From NCBI GenBank assembly GCA_905234455.1, contig CAJOIH010000006.1, positions 1-64,000 of the forward strand: DNA of 64,000 bases, in the 5' to 3' direction. The notes beneath the pieces are model-generated. The model was not told where the DNA came from. It searched no databases and worked only from the letters and a program-made list of their open reading frames with translations. Origin of the DNA: an uncultured Bacteroidales bacterium (GTDB taxonomy: Bacteria > Bacteroidota > Bacteroidia > Bacteroidales > F082). The position numbers and the translations under genes are program-made. Below are positions 34,173-42,288 of the stretch, piece by piece (positions within the stretch are counted from its first letter, which is position 1; every line of letters starts with the position of its first letter).

Positions 34173-35444
34173 ATGAAAGCATCCGAATACAGATCAAGAC
34201 TCCAGAAGGAGACCAAGCAGAACGACCATCTGCCGGAAATCCCCATGTACAACCAGCTCACCCAACAGCTCTGGGAAGCCCTGCAAGGCGACACCGTGTG
34301 GGCCATCATGCAGAACCTCGGCGTCGACAAGACCGACGACCGTTTCAACAAAGCCAACCGTGAGGGTAACAACCTGAAAGTCACCGAAAAGGTGACTCCC
34401 CACCTCTACAAGCTCTTTTACGGCGTCAAGGAACGGCTTCACTTCGAGCACGACGTCGACTTCTTCGTGGTAAGCAGTCCGGTGGCCAACGCCTTCGCCG
34501 AGGTCATCACCCCCACCGACCCCAACTCACCCTATTCGGTAATCGTGTACTCCGCCATGATCGACATGATGACCGATGCAGAGCTCTGCACAGTGGTCGG
34601 CCACGAGCTGGGGCATCTCTTGGACAACAACATGATTCTTGGGAAGGTGTTCTCGTTCGTGTTCCCCAACGGCCAAGTCCCTGTACCGTTGCAATACAAA
34701 TACATGTTCTGGCGGCAGCTTGCCGAGTTGTATGCCGACCGTTACGGCTATCTCGCCACCTGCGACATCAACGCCTGCATCTCGGCGGAGTTCAAGCTCA
34801 AGTCGGGCCTGAAGCTCGACAAGATGGATGTCGACATGAATTCCTTCCTGGAATACAACCGTGAGGTGTTACAGCATTACATCACCGGTGCCGGGCGCAG
34901 CCTCGACAACGTCACCCATCCTGTGAGTCCCATCCGTGTGGAGGCGCTCGCCCTCTTTGCCAACGCCAAGACCGAGAAGGAGCTCAACGACGGCATGAAC
35001 CGGCTCGTCAGCGCCATGGCCCGCATGAACATCAACAACAACCTGGGCAAGAGCTACCTCGAGTTTGTGGCCTCGGCCGGCCTGATGCTGGCTGAAGCCG
35101 ACGGGGAGATCACCAACGACGAGATTGATCTGATCCTCAACAAGATGTCGTCCTTCCACATGTTCCCGAAAGACGTGCTTTTGGCCATCTCGAAGGAAGA
35201 CCGCAACGATGTGTTCTACAGAAGTGTGCAGGCCATCCTCGAGGCGCAGCCCAACAGCCGCAACGAGCTCTTCCTGTACATGGTCGACCTGATGGTGGCT
35301 GACCGCAACTTCCACAAGGCCGAGGTCGACCTTCTTGCCGAGGTGGCGCAGAAGGTGTTCCAGCTCGACCAGGAGACCTTCTTGAGGTTACTTGCCTACG
35401 GCATCCAGCGTGGTTTCCTTCCTTCCGTTGAATCCATCAGCTGA
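34173..35444 (+). CDS. M48-like metallopeptidase with C-terminal TerB-like domain
   Basis: 423 residues, no export signal. The zinc motif HELGH is at 144-148, followed by the third-ligand region AELYADRYG (about 184-192) as in M48 peptidases. From about 294 onward comes a TerB-like domain with the same acidic loops as the preceding gene product (AEADGEITNDE, MVADRNFHKAE). The peptidase core is cytosolic and short compared with membrane M48 enzymes such as HtpX. The gap to the previous gene is 21 bases and to the next 5. The double TerB occurrence in neighbouring genes argues that the two proteins act together. Confidence 0.8.
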   Translation: MKASEYRSRLQKETKQNDHLPEIPMYNQLTQQLWEALQGDTVWAIMQNLGVDKTDDRFNKANREGNNLKVTEKVTPHLYKLFYGVKERLHFEHDVDFFVVSSPVANAFAEVITPTDPNSPYSVIVYSAMIDMMTDAELCTVVGHELGHLLDNNMILGKVFSFVFPNGQVPVPLQYKYMFWRQLAELYADRYGYLATCDINACISAEFKLKSGLKLDKMDVDMNSFLEYNREVLQHYITGAGRSLDNVTHPVSPIRVEALALFANAKTEKELNDGMNRLVSAMARMNINNNLGKSYLEFVASAGLMLAEADGEITNDEIDLILNKMSSFHMFPKDVLLAISKEDRNDVFYRSVQAILEAQPNSRNELFLYMVDLMVADRNFHKAEVDLLAEVAQKVFQLDQETFLRLLAYGIQRGFLPSVESIS

Positions 35445-35449
35445 GTGCC

Positions 35450-36106
35450 ATGGAGCAGCAGCAGTCATCCTATAGGACCAAGCAGCTCACCCGTCAGGAG
35501 CAGCCTCGGGTGTTGAAGCGGCCGCCATTCAGCGGTCGGTGCACTTTTTGCGGTGCGCCTATGGAGGCTGGCGAGACGGTATGTGAGGAGTGCGGCATGC
35601 CTGCCGACGGCGTGGTATGCCCGAACTGCGGCACGCGCAACTACCGTACTTTCTGCAGCTGTTGCAACACGCCCTTGACCCGTGCGGCACAGCGTGCTAT
35701 CGAGAAGGCCCAGGACGACCCCAAGGTGCAGCAGGCTGCCCGACTCATGGACCAGGCTGCCGAACTTGAGGCGGCCATGGAGGCTGCTGAGGAAGGTCCC
35801 GCCAAGGAACAGGCCGAGAAGACCTACCAACAGGTGGTGAAGGACATCAACCAGCTCTTCGAGGAGATGCTGCCGCCGGCAGGTTCCACTCCCGAGGAGC
35901 AGTACAACTACTACTCCGCCCGCAAGGTCGCGGTGGAGACCATACGCACGGTGAAGAAGGAGACCCGTACCGGCTGGGTGTGCAACTATTGCGGCTGTCT
36001 GCACAGGTATCCCAGCCAATGTGTCGAGCCCTGGCACGGAGGCACGTGGATCTACAAGACCATCACCGAGACCGAGGTGGTGAGAGAATACAAATACGAG
36101 GACTGA
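35450..36106 (+). CDS. Zinc-ribbon protein with helical middle, unknown function
   Basis: 218 residues. N-terminal zinc ribbons (CTFCGAPMEAGETVCEECG at about 32-50, then CPNCGTRNYRTFCSCC), a helical, Ala/Glu-rich middle (95-150) and a C-terminal CxxC with downstream Cys and His (CNYCGCLHRYPSQC, PWHGG). The same type of N-terminal zinc ribbon opens the AAA ATPase and the FHA protein two and three genes later. It is therefore a probable component or adaptor of the same complex. The gap to the kinase gene is three bases. Confidence 0.7.
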   Translation: MEQQQSSYRTKQLTRQEQPRVLKRPPFSGRCTFCGAPMEAGETVCEECGMPADGVVCPNCGTRNYRTFCSCCNTPLTRAAQRAIEKAQDDPKVQQAARLMDQAAELEAAMEAAEEGPAKEQAEKTYQQVVKDINQLFEEMLPPAGSTPEEQYNYYSARKVAVETIRTVKKETRTGWVCNYCGCLHRYPSQCVEPWHGGTWIYKTITETEVVREYKYED

Positions 36107-36109
36107 ACC

Positions 36110-38602
36110 ATGGACGACCTGATGAATCTGCTGAACAGCGTCAAGAAGCCCCAGGAGACCGCCTCCGCTCCGCAGGAGACGGCTACTGCTCCGCAAGAGA
36201 CGGCCACTGCTCCGCAGGGGACTTTGACCGCCCCTATGGAGGGCGGTGATGCTTACAGCGGTGGCCAGGCCGAACTTGTGGTAAAGAACGGCAAGATCCT
36301 CAAGATCTACAAGCACGACCATGGTTACAACGCCGCGGTGCTCACTTTGGTGAAGCAGTTGAAGGGCAAGGGCTTTGTGGTCGACCTCTTCGACTACGGC
36401 ACCATGGAACACGAGGGTGAGCAGCGGCAGTTCGAGTTGATGGAATACTGTCGCGAGGGCGCGGTGAGTGGTGTGGACTTGAGGGGCAACCAGGATGTCA
36501 TCCTGAAGATCGTCCGCAAGGTGGCCGAGGCCTTGGATGCCTGCCACCGGACCGGCTTCATCCACAAGGACGTGAAGCCTGCCAACATCCTCATCCGCGA
36601 CAAGGCCACGTGGGATTGCGTGTTGTGCGACTTCGGCATCGCCGACGTGCTCGACCACGGCCAGGTGGTCACCCTGCAGAGCCGCACCCCCACCTATGCC
36701 GCCCCTGAGGTGTACGAACGGACCGTCACCATCGGCAACAAGACCTATTGCACGCTGGGTCCTGCCGCCGACTTCTACTCGTTGGGCATGACGATCCTCT
36801 GCCTGTGGTTGGGCGAGACCGCCTTCCGCAGCAAAGAGCAAGTGTTGGCCATCCAGAAGGTCCACGATGGCATCGTGGTACCCACCGACATGCCCGATCC
36901 CCTTTACACCCTCGCGCGGGGGCTCTTGGTGAAGGACCCTGCCCATCGTTGGGGTTGGAAGGAAGTCAACGATTTCCTGAACGGGGTGAAGGTCGACGTC
37001 TACAACGAGCACCAGCAAGGCAGGCTCCACATCATCTACAACAGCAGCCGGCAGCAGGTGGCCCACAACGTGGAGGAACTAGCCGCTTTCATGGCCGGTG
37101 ACTTGGGGCTGGCCATCAAATACCTTTACAGCGGCAAGGTGTCGAAGTGGCTCGAGCACATCCCCGAGTTGCAGATCGAGATCGAGAACATCGTTGAGAA
37201 GGAGTTCCCCCGCGACCAGCAGATGGGCGTGGTGGCAGCCATCCACACCCTCAATCCCTTCTGCGACCTCAAGCTTTGCGCCGACCTCCATGACCCCGAC
37301 TACGCCATTACCGGGGAGTCCATCGGCAGGGCCTTGAACGAAGCCTATCACCATTACTACACCAAAGGTGACGCCGACACCCTTGCCACCTTGATGGCCG
37401 AGAGTTTCTTTGGGGGTTCGGCCAGCGACTACCTGCCTTGGTTTTTCGCCCACAAGGGCAACCGTTTCGTGCAGCAGCAGCGGTGGTTCGACTATTGTGT
37501 GCATGGCGACGCCCAAAACCGGAAGAAGGCCGGTCCCAAGGACACGAGTTACCTTCACCAGGTGGCCATGATGAAGGCCATTGCCGGTTTCGGTGCCCAG
37601 CCCGAATACCGCTTGTCGCGCACCGGCGAGGTGTTGCGCAGCCTCGACGACGTGTACCAGGTTTCCAGGAAGGAGCTTCGTTACGACCTCGAGAACGACA
37701 AGGGCTTGCGCGGCTGGTTGGCCGTGCTCTGTCACGAGAACCCTCATGCCGACCTCAAGAAGAAATACAGCTATGAGAAGCTGTTGGAGCAATACGTCAA
37801 GATGATCGGAACCATCGACGCCGACGACCCTGCCTACAGCCGGTTCAAGGAGGCCCAGAACGAAGCCAAGGGCCTGGTGTCGGGCGCCAAGAACGAGATC
37901 CGGTCCACCTGGACTGCAAGCCTCTTCCAGAAGTTGATTGCCATCTTCCTCGGATTCGTGCCCTGTGCCCTGCTCCTCACAGACATCATTCTCAACATCA
38001 TCGATAACCCTTCCATCGACATGCATGGAAGCTGGGGTTCCTTCGTGTTCTATGGCCTGGGCATCGTGGCTGCTGCCATTGCCTTTTTCAGCATGGACAG
38101 CGACGGTTGCCTTGTCCCCATCATCATCGGTGCCGTCGTCTCCTTCCTAGTCACCTTAGCCATTGCTTTGATAGGATATATCATCCTATATTTATATGGA
38201 GTTATAGTACTCGCTGTACTCCTTTATTTCGGCATCAGCACCTTGTTAGACGTCAGCAAGAAGCGGAAGCGCATCCAGAGCGTCACCAACCCCGGTTTCG
38301 AGGAGTTGACGTTGGAGCCTCTGTATTATGCTTTCAGCAAGGAGGCCCATTTCGACTCGTCGCTCAACGGTGCAGCAGGCGTCAAAGGCGCTTCGTTGTG
38401 GAAGGAAGACGTCAAGAAGCGATGGAAGACGGTGGTGTTGTTTGCTGCCAGCACCTTGGTGCTGATGTTGTTCAGGTTGGCCCTCCCCAAGTCGGAGCGC
38501 ATGGACCGGTTCGACCGTTTTTTGAGACATCCATTCCAAACCGAGATCATAGAAGACATTCAAGATGACGAAGTGCAACCATTGTCAGACCCCGAACCGT
38601 GA
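36110..38602 (+). CDS. Membrane-anchored eukaryotic-type Ser/Thr protein kinase
   Basis: 830 residues. A short Pro/Gln/Thr heptapeptide repeat (residues 14-37) precedes a kinase domain (about 45-300). The catalytic loop is HKDVKPANIL (His152, Asp154), DFG is CDFGIAD (Asp174) and APE is YAAPEVY. The glycine loop is degenerate (YSGGQAELV). The conserved Lys is probably in LKIYK. Region 315-600 is helical and unassigned. Hydrophobic segments follow at about 604-630, 642-664, 667-709 and 772-793, so kinase and tail both face the cytoplasm if the number of passes is even. There are no PASTA repeats. The last 38 bases overlap the AAA ATPase gene, strong evidence for co-expression. The downstream FHA and PP2C genes are the natural reader and eraser of its phosphorylation. 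Confidence 0.88.
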   Translation: MDDLMNLLNSVKKPQETASAPQETATAPQETATAPQGTLTAPMEGGDAYSGGQAELVVKNGKILKIYKHDHGYNAAVLTLVKQLKGKGFVVDLFDYGTMEHEGEQRQFELMEYCREGAVSGVDLRGNQDVILKIVRKVAEALDACHRTGFIHKDVKPANILIRDKATWDCVLCDFGIADVLDHGQVVTLQSRTPTYAAPEVYERTVTIGNKTYCTLGPAADFYSLGMTILCLWLGETAFRSKEQVLAIQKVHDGIVVPTDMPDPLYTLARGLLVKDPAHRWGWKEVNDFLNGVKVDVYNEHQQGRLHIIYNSSRQQVAHNVEELAAFMAGDLGLAIKYLYSGKVSKWLEHIPELQIEIENIVEKEFPRDQQMGVVAAIHTLNPFCDLKLCADLHDPDYAITGESIGRALNEAYHHYYTKGDADTLATLMAESFFGGSASDYLPWFFAHKGNRFVQQQRWFDYCVHGDAQNRKKAGPKDTSYLHQVAMMKAIAGFGAQPEYRLSRTGEVLRSLDDVYQVSRKELRYDLENDKGLRGWLAVLCHENPHADLKKKYSYEKLLEQYVKMIGTIDADDPAYSRFKEAQNEAKGLVSGAKNEIRSTWTASLFQKLIAIFLGFVPCALLLTDIILNIIDNPSIDMHGSWGSFVFYGLGIVAAAIAFFSMDSDGCLVPIIIGAVVSFLVTLAIALIGYIILYLYGVIVLAVLLYFGISTLLDVSKKRKRIQSVTNPGFEELTLEPLYYAFSKEAHFDSSLNGAAGVKGASLWKEDVKKRWKTVVLFAASTLVLMLFRLALPKSERMDRFDRFLRHPFQTEIIEDIQDDEVQPLSDPEP
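36148..36220 (+). repeat. 21-bp tandem repeat inside the kinase gene
   Basis: Three and a half units of a 21-base repeat encoding APQETAT/APQETAS. Lies before the kinase domain and could vary in copy number without a frameshift. Confidence 0.75.
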
Positions 38603-41033
38603 TGCCGCGCGGTTTTGCAAGCGATGCGGCAAGCCCCTCTCTTTGCCCAAGGAGCGGGAGTTTGAGGATTTTATTGCCAAGGACCATCTCTTTGACACCC
38701 TGAAGGATTTCAGGAAGCGCGTCGATGTGGACCGCCAGATGAAGGAGCGCGGCAGCAAGGTACACATCCAGATGGACTGTGTGGTTTTGGGCAATGCAGG
38801 CACCGGGAAGCACTTTGTGGCTGAGACTTTGGCTGACTGGCTGGTGCGCAACGAGGTGGTTTACCAGAGCGACATCAAGGTCCTCGACGCTGTCGACTTC
38901 CAGCCCTGGGCCGAGCAGTTGGACGAGCACCTTGGGACCCTCAAGGACGGGCTGTTGGTGATCCACAACGCCCAGAAGCTCATCTACAACGGCGAGTCCA
39001 TTGAGTTGGACTTGCTGTTCAGCCGGATGCACGACAGGCCCACCACCATGCCCATCGTGTTCATGACCGGGCTGCGGCGCGATTTCGAGGATTACTTAGC
39101 CAACAAGCCCGAGGTCGCCTCGCTGTTTGAGTTCCGTTTCGACCTGAAGCCTTTAGATGAGAAGCAGCTCTGCCAGGTCAGCGAGCGCATCCTGAAGAAG
39201 AAATACAAGTTCGACATCACCGCTGAGGCGTTGGAGCGGCTGAGAGGCCATTATGAGTGGATGATGCGCAAGGGCGGTGGCATTGACAACAACGGGCTGC
39301 TTGCCGAGCTAAAGAGCGAGGAGATGGCTGTGAACGCCCTGTTGCGTGGCGGTACCCGGATCGAGGAGGAAGACGTCAAAGGCGAGGTGTTTGTGCCCCG
39401 CTCCGAGGAGGAGATCTGGGCTGAGTTGGACGGTTTCGTCGGTTTGCAGAGCGTGAAGGACGAGATCCACAAGATCATCGACAACGTGAAGGAGGCCCAG
39501 CGCGAGGGCGGCGAGGCCAAGATTTACGACCATTACATCTTCAGCGGCAACCCCGGCACGGGCAAGACCACCATTGCGCGCATCTTCGCCGACATTCTCG
39601 GGGCCATGGGCGTGTTGCCTCGGGGCCAGTATGTGGAGGTCGCCGCCAAGGACATGATCTCCGAGTTCGTCGGCGGCACCGAACGCAACGTGCAGGACTA
39701 TGTGGACCGTGCCATGGGCGGGGTGCTTTTCATCGACGAGGCCTATGGCTTCAACGACGGCAACTTCGGCAAGGCCGGCATCGACAAGCTGGTGCCCATC
39801 TTGGAGAACAAGAAGGGCGAGTTTGTGTGCATCGCCGCGGGTTATCGCGACGACATGAAGGAGTTCTTGAAGATGAACACCGGTCTCCCCTCCCGTTTCA
39901 ACAAGCAGATCGAGTTTCCCGACTACGATGCCAAGGAACTCGAGCAGATCTTCCTCAGCATGGCGTCGAAAAAAGGCTTCCAGCTCGACCAGGAGGCCCG
40001 TGACAAGCTCCACATCGAGTTTGAGAACATGTACAACCGTCGTGGCGACACCTTTGGCAATGCCCGTGAGGTGCGCAACTTCCTCGATGTGGCCATTGAG
40101 CGTCGCCGTGCCCGTCACCGCACGATGAGTGAGAACGAGATCTCGAAAGAATGTAAATTATTGACTTACAGCGACATAGCAGGAGAAGGCGTCCATAAGA
40201 CCGTCGACATCCAGGAGGTGATGAAGGAGCTAGACGAATTGGTGGGTTTGGAGGGCGTGAAACGCAGCCTCCGCGACTTGGCTGCCACTTTGCGGCGCGA
40301 GCAGCAGCTAGCCCAGCGGCGCAACCGCACGCCCAACATCAGCGTCAGCCATTACCTGTTTTTGGGCAACCCTGGCACGGGCAAGACCACGGTGGCGCGG
40401 CTCATGGGCAAGATATTGCATTCGTTGGGTGTCATCAGCAATCCCACGGTCTACGAGGTCACCCGCGAGGACCTTGTAAGCCGTTATCTGGGCGAGACGG
40501 CGCACATGACCCGTGAGACCGTGATGAAGGCCATGGGGGCGGTGTTGTTCATCGACGAGGCCTATTCGTTGAGCAATGGCGGTCCTCACGACTACGGGTC
40601 GGAGGCCATCCACACCCTCACGCCGTTGTTGGAGAACTACAAGGGCAAGTTTGTGTGCATTGCTGCGGGCTATACCCGTAACATGATGCAGTTCCTCAAC
40701 ATGAATCCCGGCTTGAAGTCGCGTTTCGACGAGACCATCGAGTTCGAGGACTACAATGTGGAAGAGCTTTATCAGATCTTCGTGAGCATGGCCACCAAGA
40801 AGGAGTTCCGTTTGGACGAGGAGGCTTTGGCGGCGGCTCGCGAGCTTTTCGAGCAGGCCTATGCCTGTCGCGACGAGAACTTCGGCAACGCCCGCACGGT
40901 ACGCAAGGCGCTCGACAGGGCCATCAAGAACCTCTCGAGTCGCACTGCTTACGACGACACCCTGAGTGAGGAGGCGTTGATGACCATCACTGCTGACGAT
41001 ATAAGAACCATCACACTGGAGGAAATCCTATGA
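38565..41033 (+). CDS. Zinc-ribbon triple-AAA ATPase (CbbX/EccA-like)
   Basis: 822 residues. A zinc ribbon with Cys4, Cys7, Cys18 and Cys21 opens the protein. AAA module 1 has a Walker A-like GNAGTGKHF (about 76) but a degenerate Walker B (LLVIHNAQKL). Modules 2 and 3 are canonical: GNPGTGKTT at about 327 and 600, FIDEAYG at 388, FIDEAYS at 661, each followed by an arginine-finger SRF. CbbX, SpoVK and EccA share this module type and remodel partner proteins in the cytosol. It overlaps the kinase gene by 38 bases and the FHA gene by 4. The ATPase at 19096 has the same plan with a different module inactivated. Confidence 0.9.
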   Translation: MTKCNHCQTPNRDAARFCKRCGKPLSLPKEREFEDFIAKDHLFDTLKDFRKRVDVDRQMKERGSKVHIQMDCVVLGNAGTGKHFVAETLADWLVRNEVVYQSDIKVLDAVDFQPWAEQLDEHLGTLKDGLLVIHNAQKLIYNGESIELDLLFSRMHDRPTTMPIVFMTGLRRDFEDYLANKPEVASLFEFRFDLKPLDEKQLCQVSERILKKKYKFDITAEALERLRGHYEWMMRKGGGIDNNGLLAELKSEEMAVNALLRGGTRIEEEDVKGEVFVPRSEEEIWAELDGFVGLQSVKDEIHKIIDNVKEAQREGGEAKIYDHYIFSGNPGTGKTTIARIFADILGAMGVLPRGQYVEVAAKDMISEFVGGTERNVQDYVDRAMGGVLFIDEAYGFNDGNFGKAGIDKLVPILENKKGEFVCIAAGYRDDMKEFLKMNTGLPSRFNKQIEFPDYDAKELEQIFLSMASKKGFQLDQEARDKLHIEFENMYNRRGDTFGNAREVRNFLDVAIERRRARHRTMSENEISKECKLLTYSDIAGEGVHKTVDIQEVMKELDELVGLEGVKRSLRDLAATLRREQQLAQRRNRTPNISVSHYLFLGNPGTGKTTVARLMGKILHSLGVISNPTVYEVTREDLVSRYLGETAHMTRETVMKAMGAVLFIDEAYSLSNGGPHDYGSEAIHTLTPLLENYKGKFVCIAAGYTRNMMQFLNMNPGLKSRFDETIEFEDYNVEELYQIFVSMATKKEFRLDEEALAAARELFEQAYACRDENFGNARTVRKALDRAIKNLSSRTAYDDTLSEEALMTITADDIRTITLEEIL

Positions 41034-41491
41034 AATGTCCCTATTGCAAAGAAGTGATCGATGACGACAGCTGGTTTTGCGACCAGTGCGGCAAGGAGAT
41101 CAAGTACTGTCCTGAGTGCCGGCAGCCCAGGAGGGGCACCGAGTGTGCCGCCTGCGGGGCTGATTTGGTGAGTGCTAAGGAAGGTGCCAAGCAAAGTACC
41201 GGGCAAAGTGTTCAGGGGCCGACCGTATTGGAAGGCGAAGGCTTCCGGCTGGTTTTGAAGGAAGGTGTCTTCGGGCGCACCACTGGCATTTACCCCGAGT
41301 TTTGCAGCCAGATATACATTTCGGGCCGCCACGGCGAGTTGCGGTGTGTCGATGGCCGGTGGCAGCTGCGCGATTTGGGCAGCCACAACGGCACTTATGT
41401 GAACGGCGTGAAGCTAGAAGCCAATGCTTGGACGGAGCTCAAGTTGGGCGACCAGGTGAAGATAGCAACCCTTCATTTCACGGTACGATGA
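41030..41491 (+). CDS. Double zinc-ribbon FHA-domain protein
   Basis: 153 residues. Two CxxC...CxxC ribbons (Cys3, 6, 17, 20 and 27, 30, 39, 42) are followed by an FHA domain (65-153) with GVFGRTTG, the phosphothreonine-binding SGRHGEL, and LGSHNGTYVNGVKL, all of the key FHA positions. FHA domains bind phosphothreonine peptides, so this is a probable reader of the kinase encoded upstream. Start and stop overlap both neighbours (ATGA junctions). Confidence 0.93.
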   Translation: MKCPYCKEVIDDDSWFCDQCGKEIKYCPECRQPRRGTECAACGADLVSAKEGAKQSTGQSVQGPTVLEGEGFRLVLKEGVFGRTTGIYPEFCSQIYISGRHGELRCVDGRWQLRDLGSHNGTYVNGVKLEANAWTELKLGDQVKIATLHFTVR

Positions 41492-42288
41492 TGAAGTTGG
41501 AGATACAAGCCCTTTCGAAGGTCGGCCTGGTGCGCGACAACAACGAGGACATGGTCTCGGTGGGTGGGGTATTGCTCCGTGATGAGGAGCTGGTGCTCAC
41601 CGTCGAGTTGGACGAGGAGAGTCAGTTCCACTTGTTGGTTTCCGATGGCATGGGCGGTCACGAGCATGGTGAGCGTGCCAGCCAGGGACTGTTGGAGTAC
41701 CTTGGCGAGTGTTTCAAGGAAGGACGTTGTCGGCCTGAGACCATGGATGAGGACTTGCGTTTCCACGTCCATGAGTTCAGTGATCGGCTCAACCGGCAGG
41801 CTGCCGAGGAGGGCCAGCAGCGGCCCATGGGTTGCACTTTGACTGGAGTGGTATGGTCGCAGGGCAAGGTCTTTTTGGTCAATGCCGGTGACAGTCGCAC
41901 CTACCGTTTCCGCAATGGCATCTTGCGGCAGCTCACCCAGGACGAGACGGTACGCGGTCTCACTGGCGACCCTGGGGACAGCAAGGCTTTGCTCAACTGC
42001 ATCGGTGCCGGTGGCGAGGGCCTTCTCCAGGTGGAAGACCTCACGGGCCGGATCGGAGAAGGCGACCTGTTGCTCATCTGTTCCGATGGTTTGACCGACA
42101 TGCTCAGCGACGAAGAGATTGAGCAGCTTATGGACGACACGTCCCTGTCCGTCGACGCGCTCTACGAAGCTGCTTGTGAGCGAGGTGGGGTGGACAATGT
42201 AAGTATTATCGTTGCGAAAATTTCAGTATTATATAAAAACAACCAACATGAACAATCTCATCAACAATGCTTTCCGCAGGGAATTTGA
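41488..42288 (+). CDS. PP2C-family Ser/Thr protein phosphatase
   Basis: 266 residues from the first of two adjacent ATGs that overlap the FHA stop. All metal-site motifs are present: VRDNNEDM (about 15-22), SDGMGGHEHGE, NAGDSRTYRF, CSDGLTDML and GGVDNVSIIVAKI. It is the expected antagonist of the upstream kinase. The last 41 bases overlap the start of the next gene. A frame upstream of 41488 exists but only reads the FHA gene in another phase. Confidence 0.95.
   Translation: MMKLEIQALSKVGLVRDNNEDMVSVGGVLLRDEELVLTVELDEESQFHLLVSDGMGGHEHGERASQGLLEYLGECFKEGRCRPETMDEDLRFHVHEFSDRLNRQAAEEGQQRPMGCTLTGVVWSQGKVFLVNAGDSRTYRFRNGILRQLTQDETVRGLTGDPGDSKALLNCIGAGGEGLLQVEDLTGRIGEGDLLLICSDGLTDMLSDEEIEQLMDDTSLSVDALYEAACERGGVDNVSIIVAKISVLYKNNQHEQSHQQCFPQGI

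Noticed and set aside
35465-37066. A 533-codon minus-strand frame over the zinc-ribbon and kinase genes
   Set aside because: Antisense shadow of two genes with recognised domains; it has no motif of its own.
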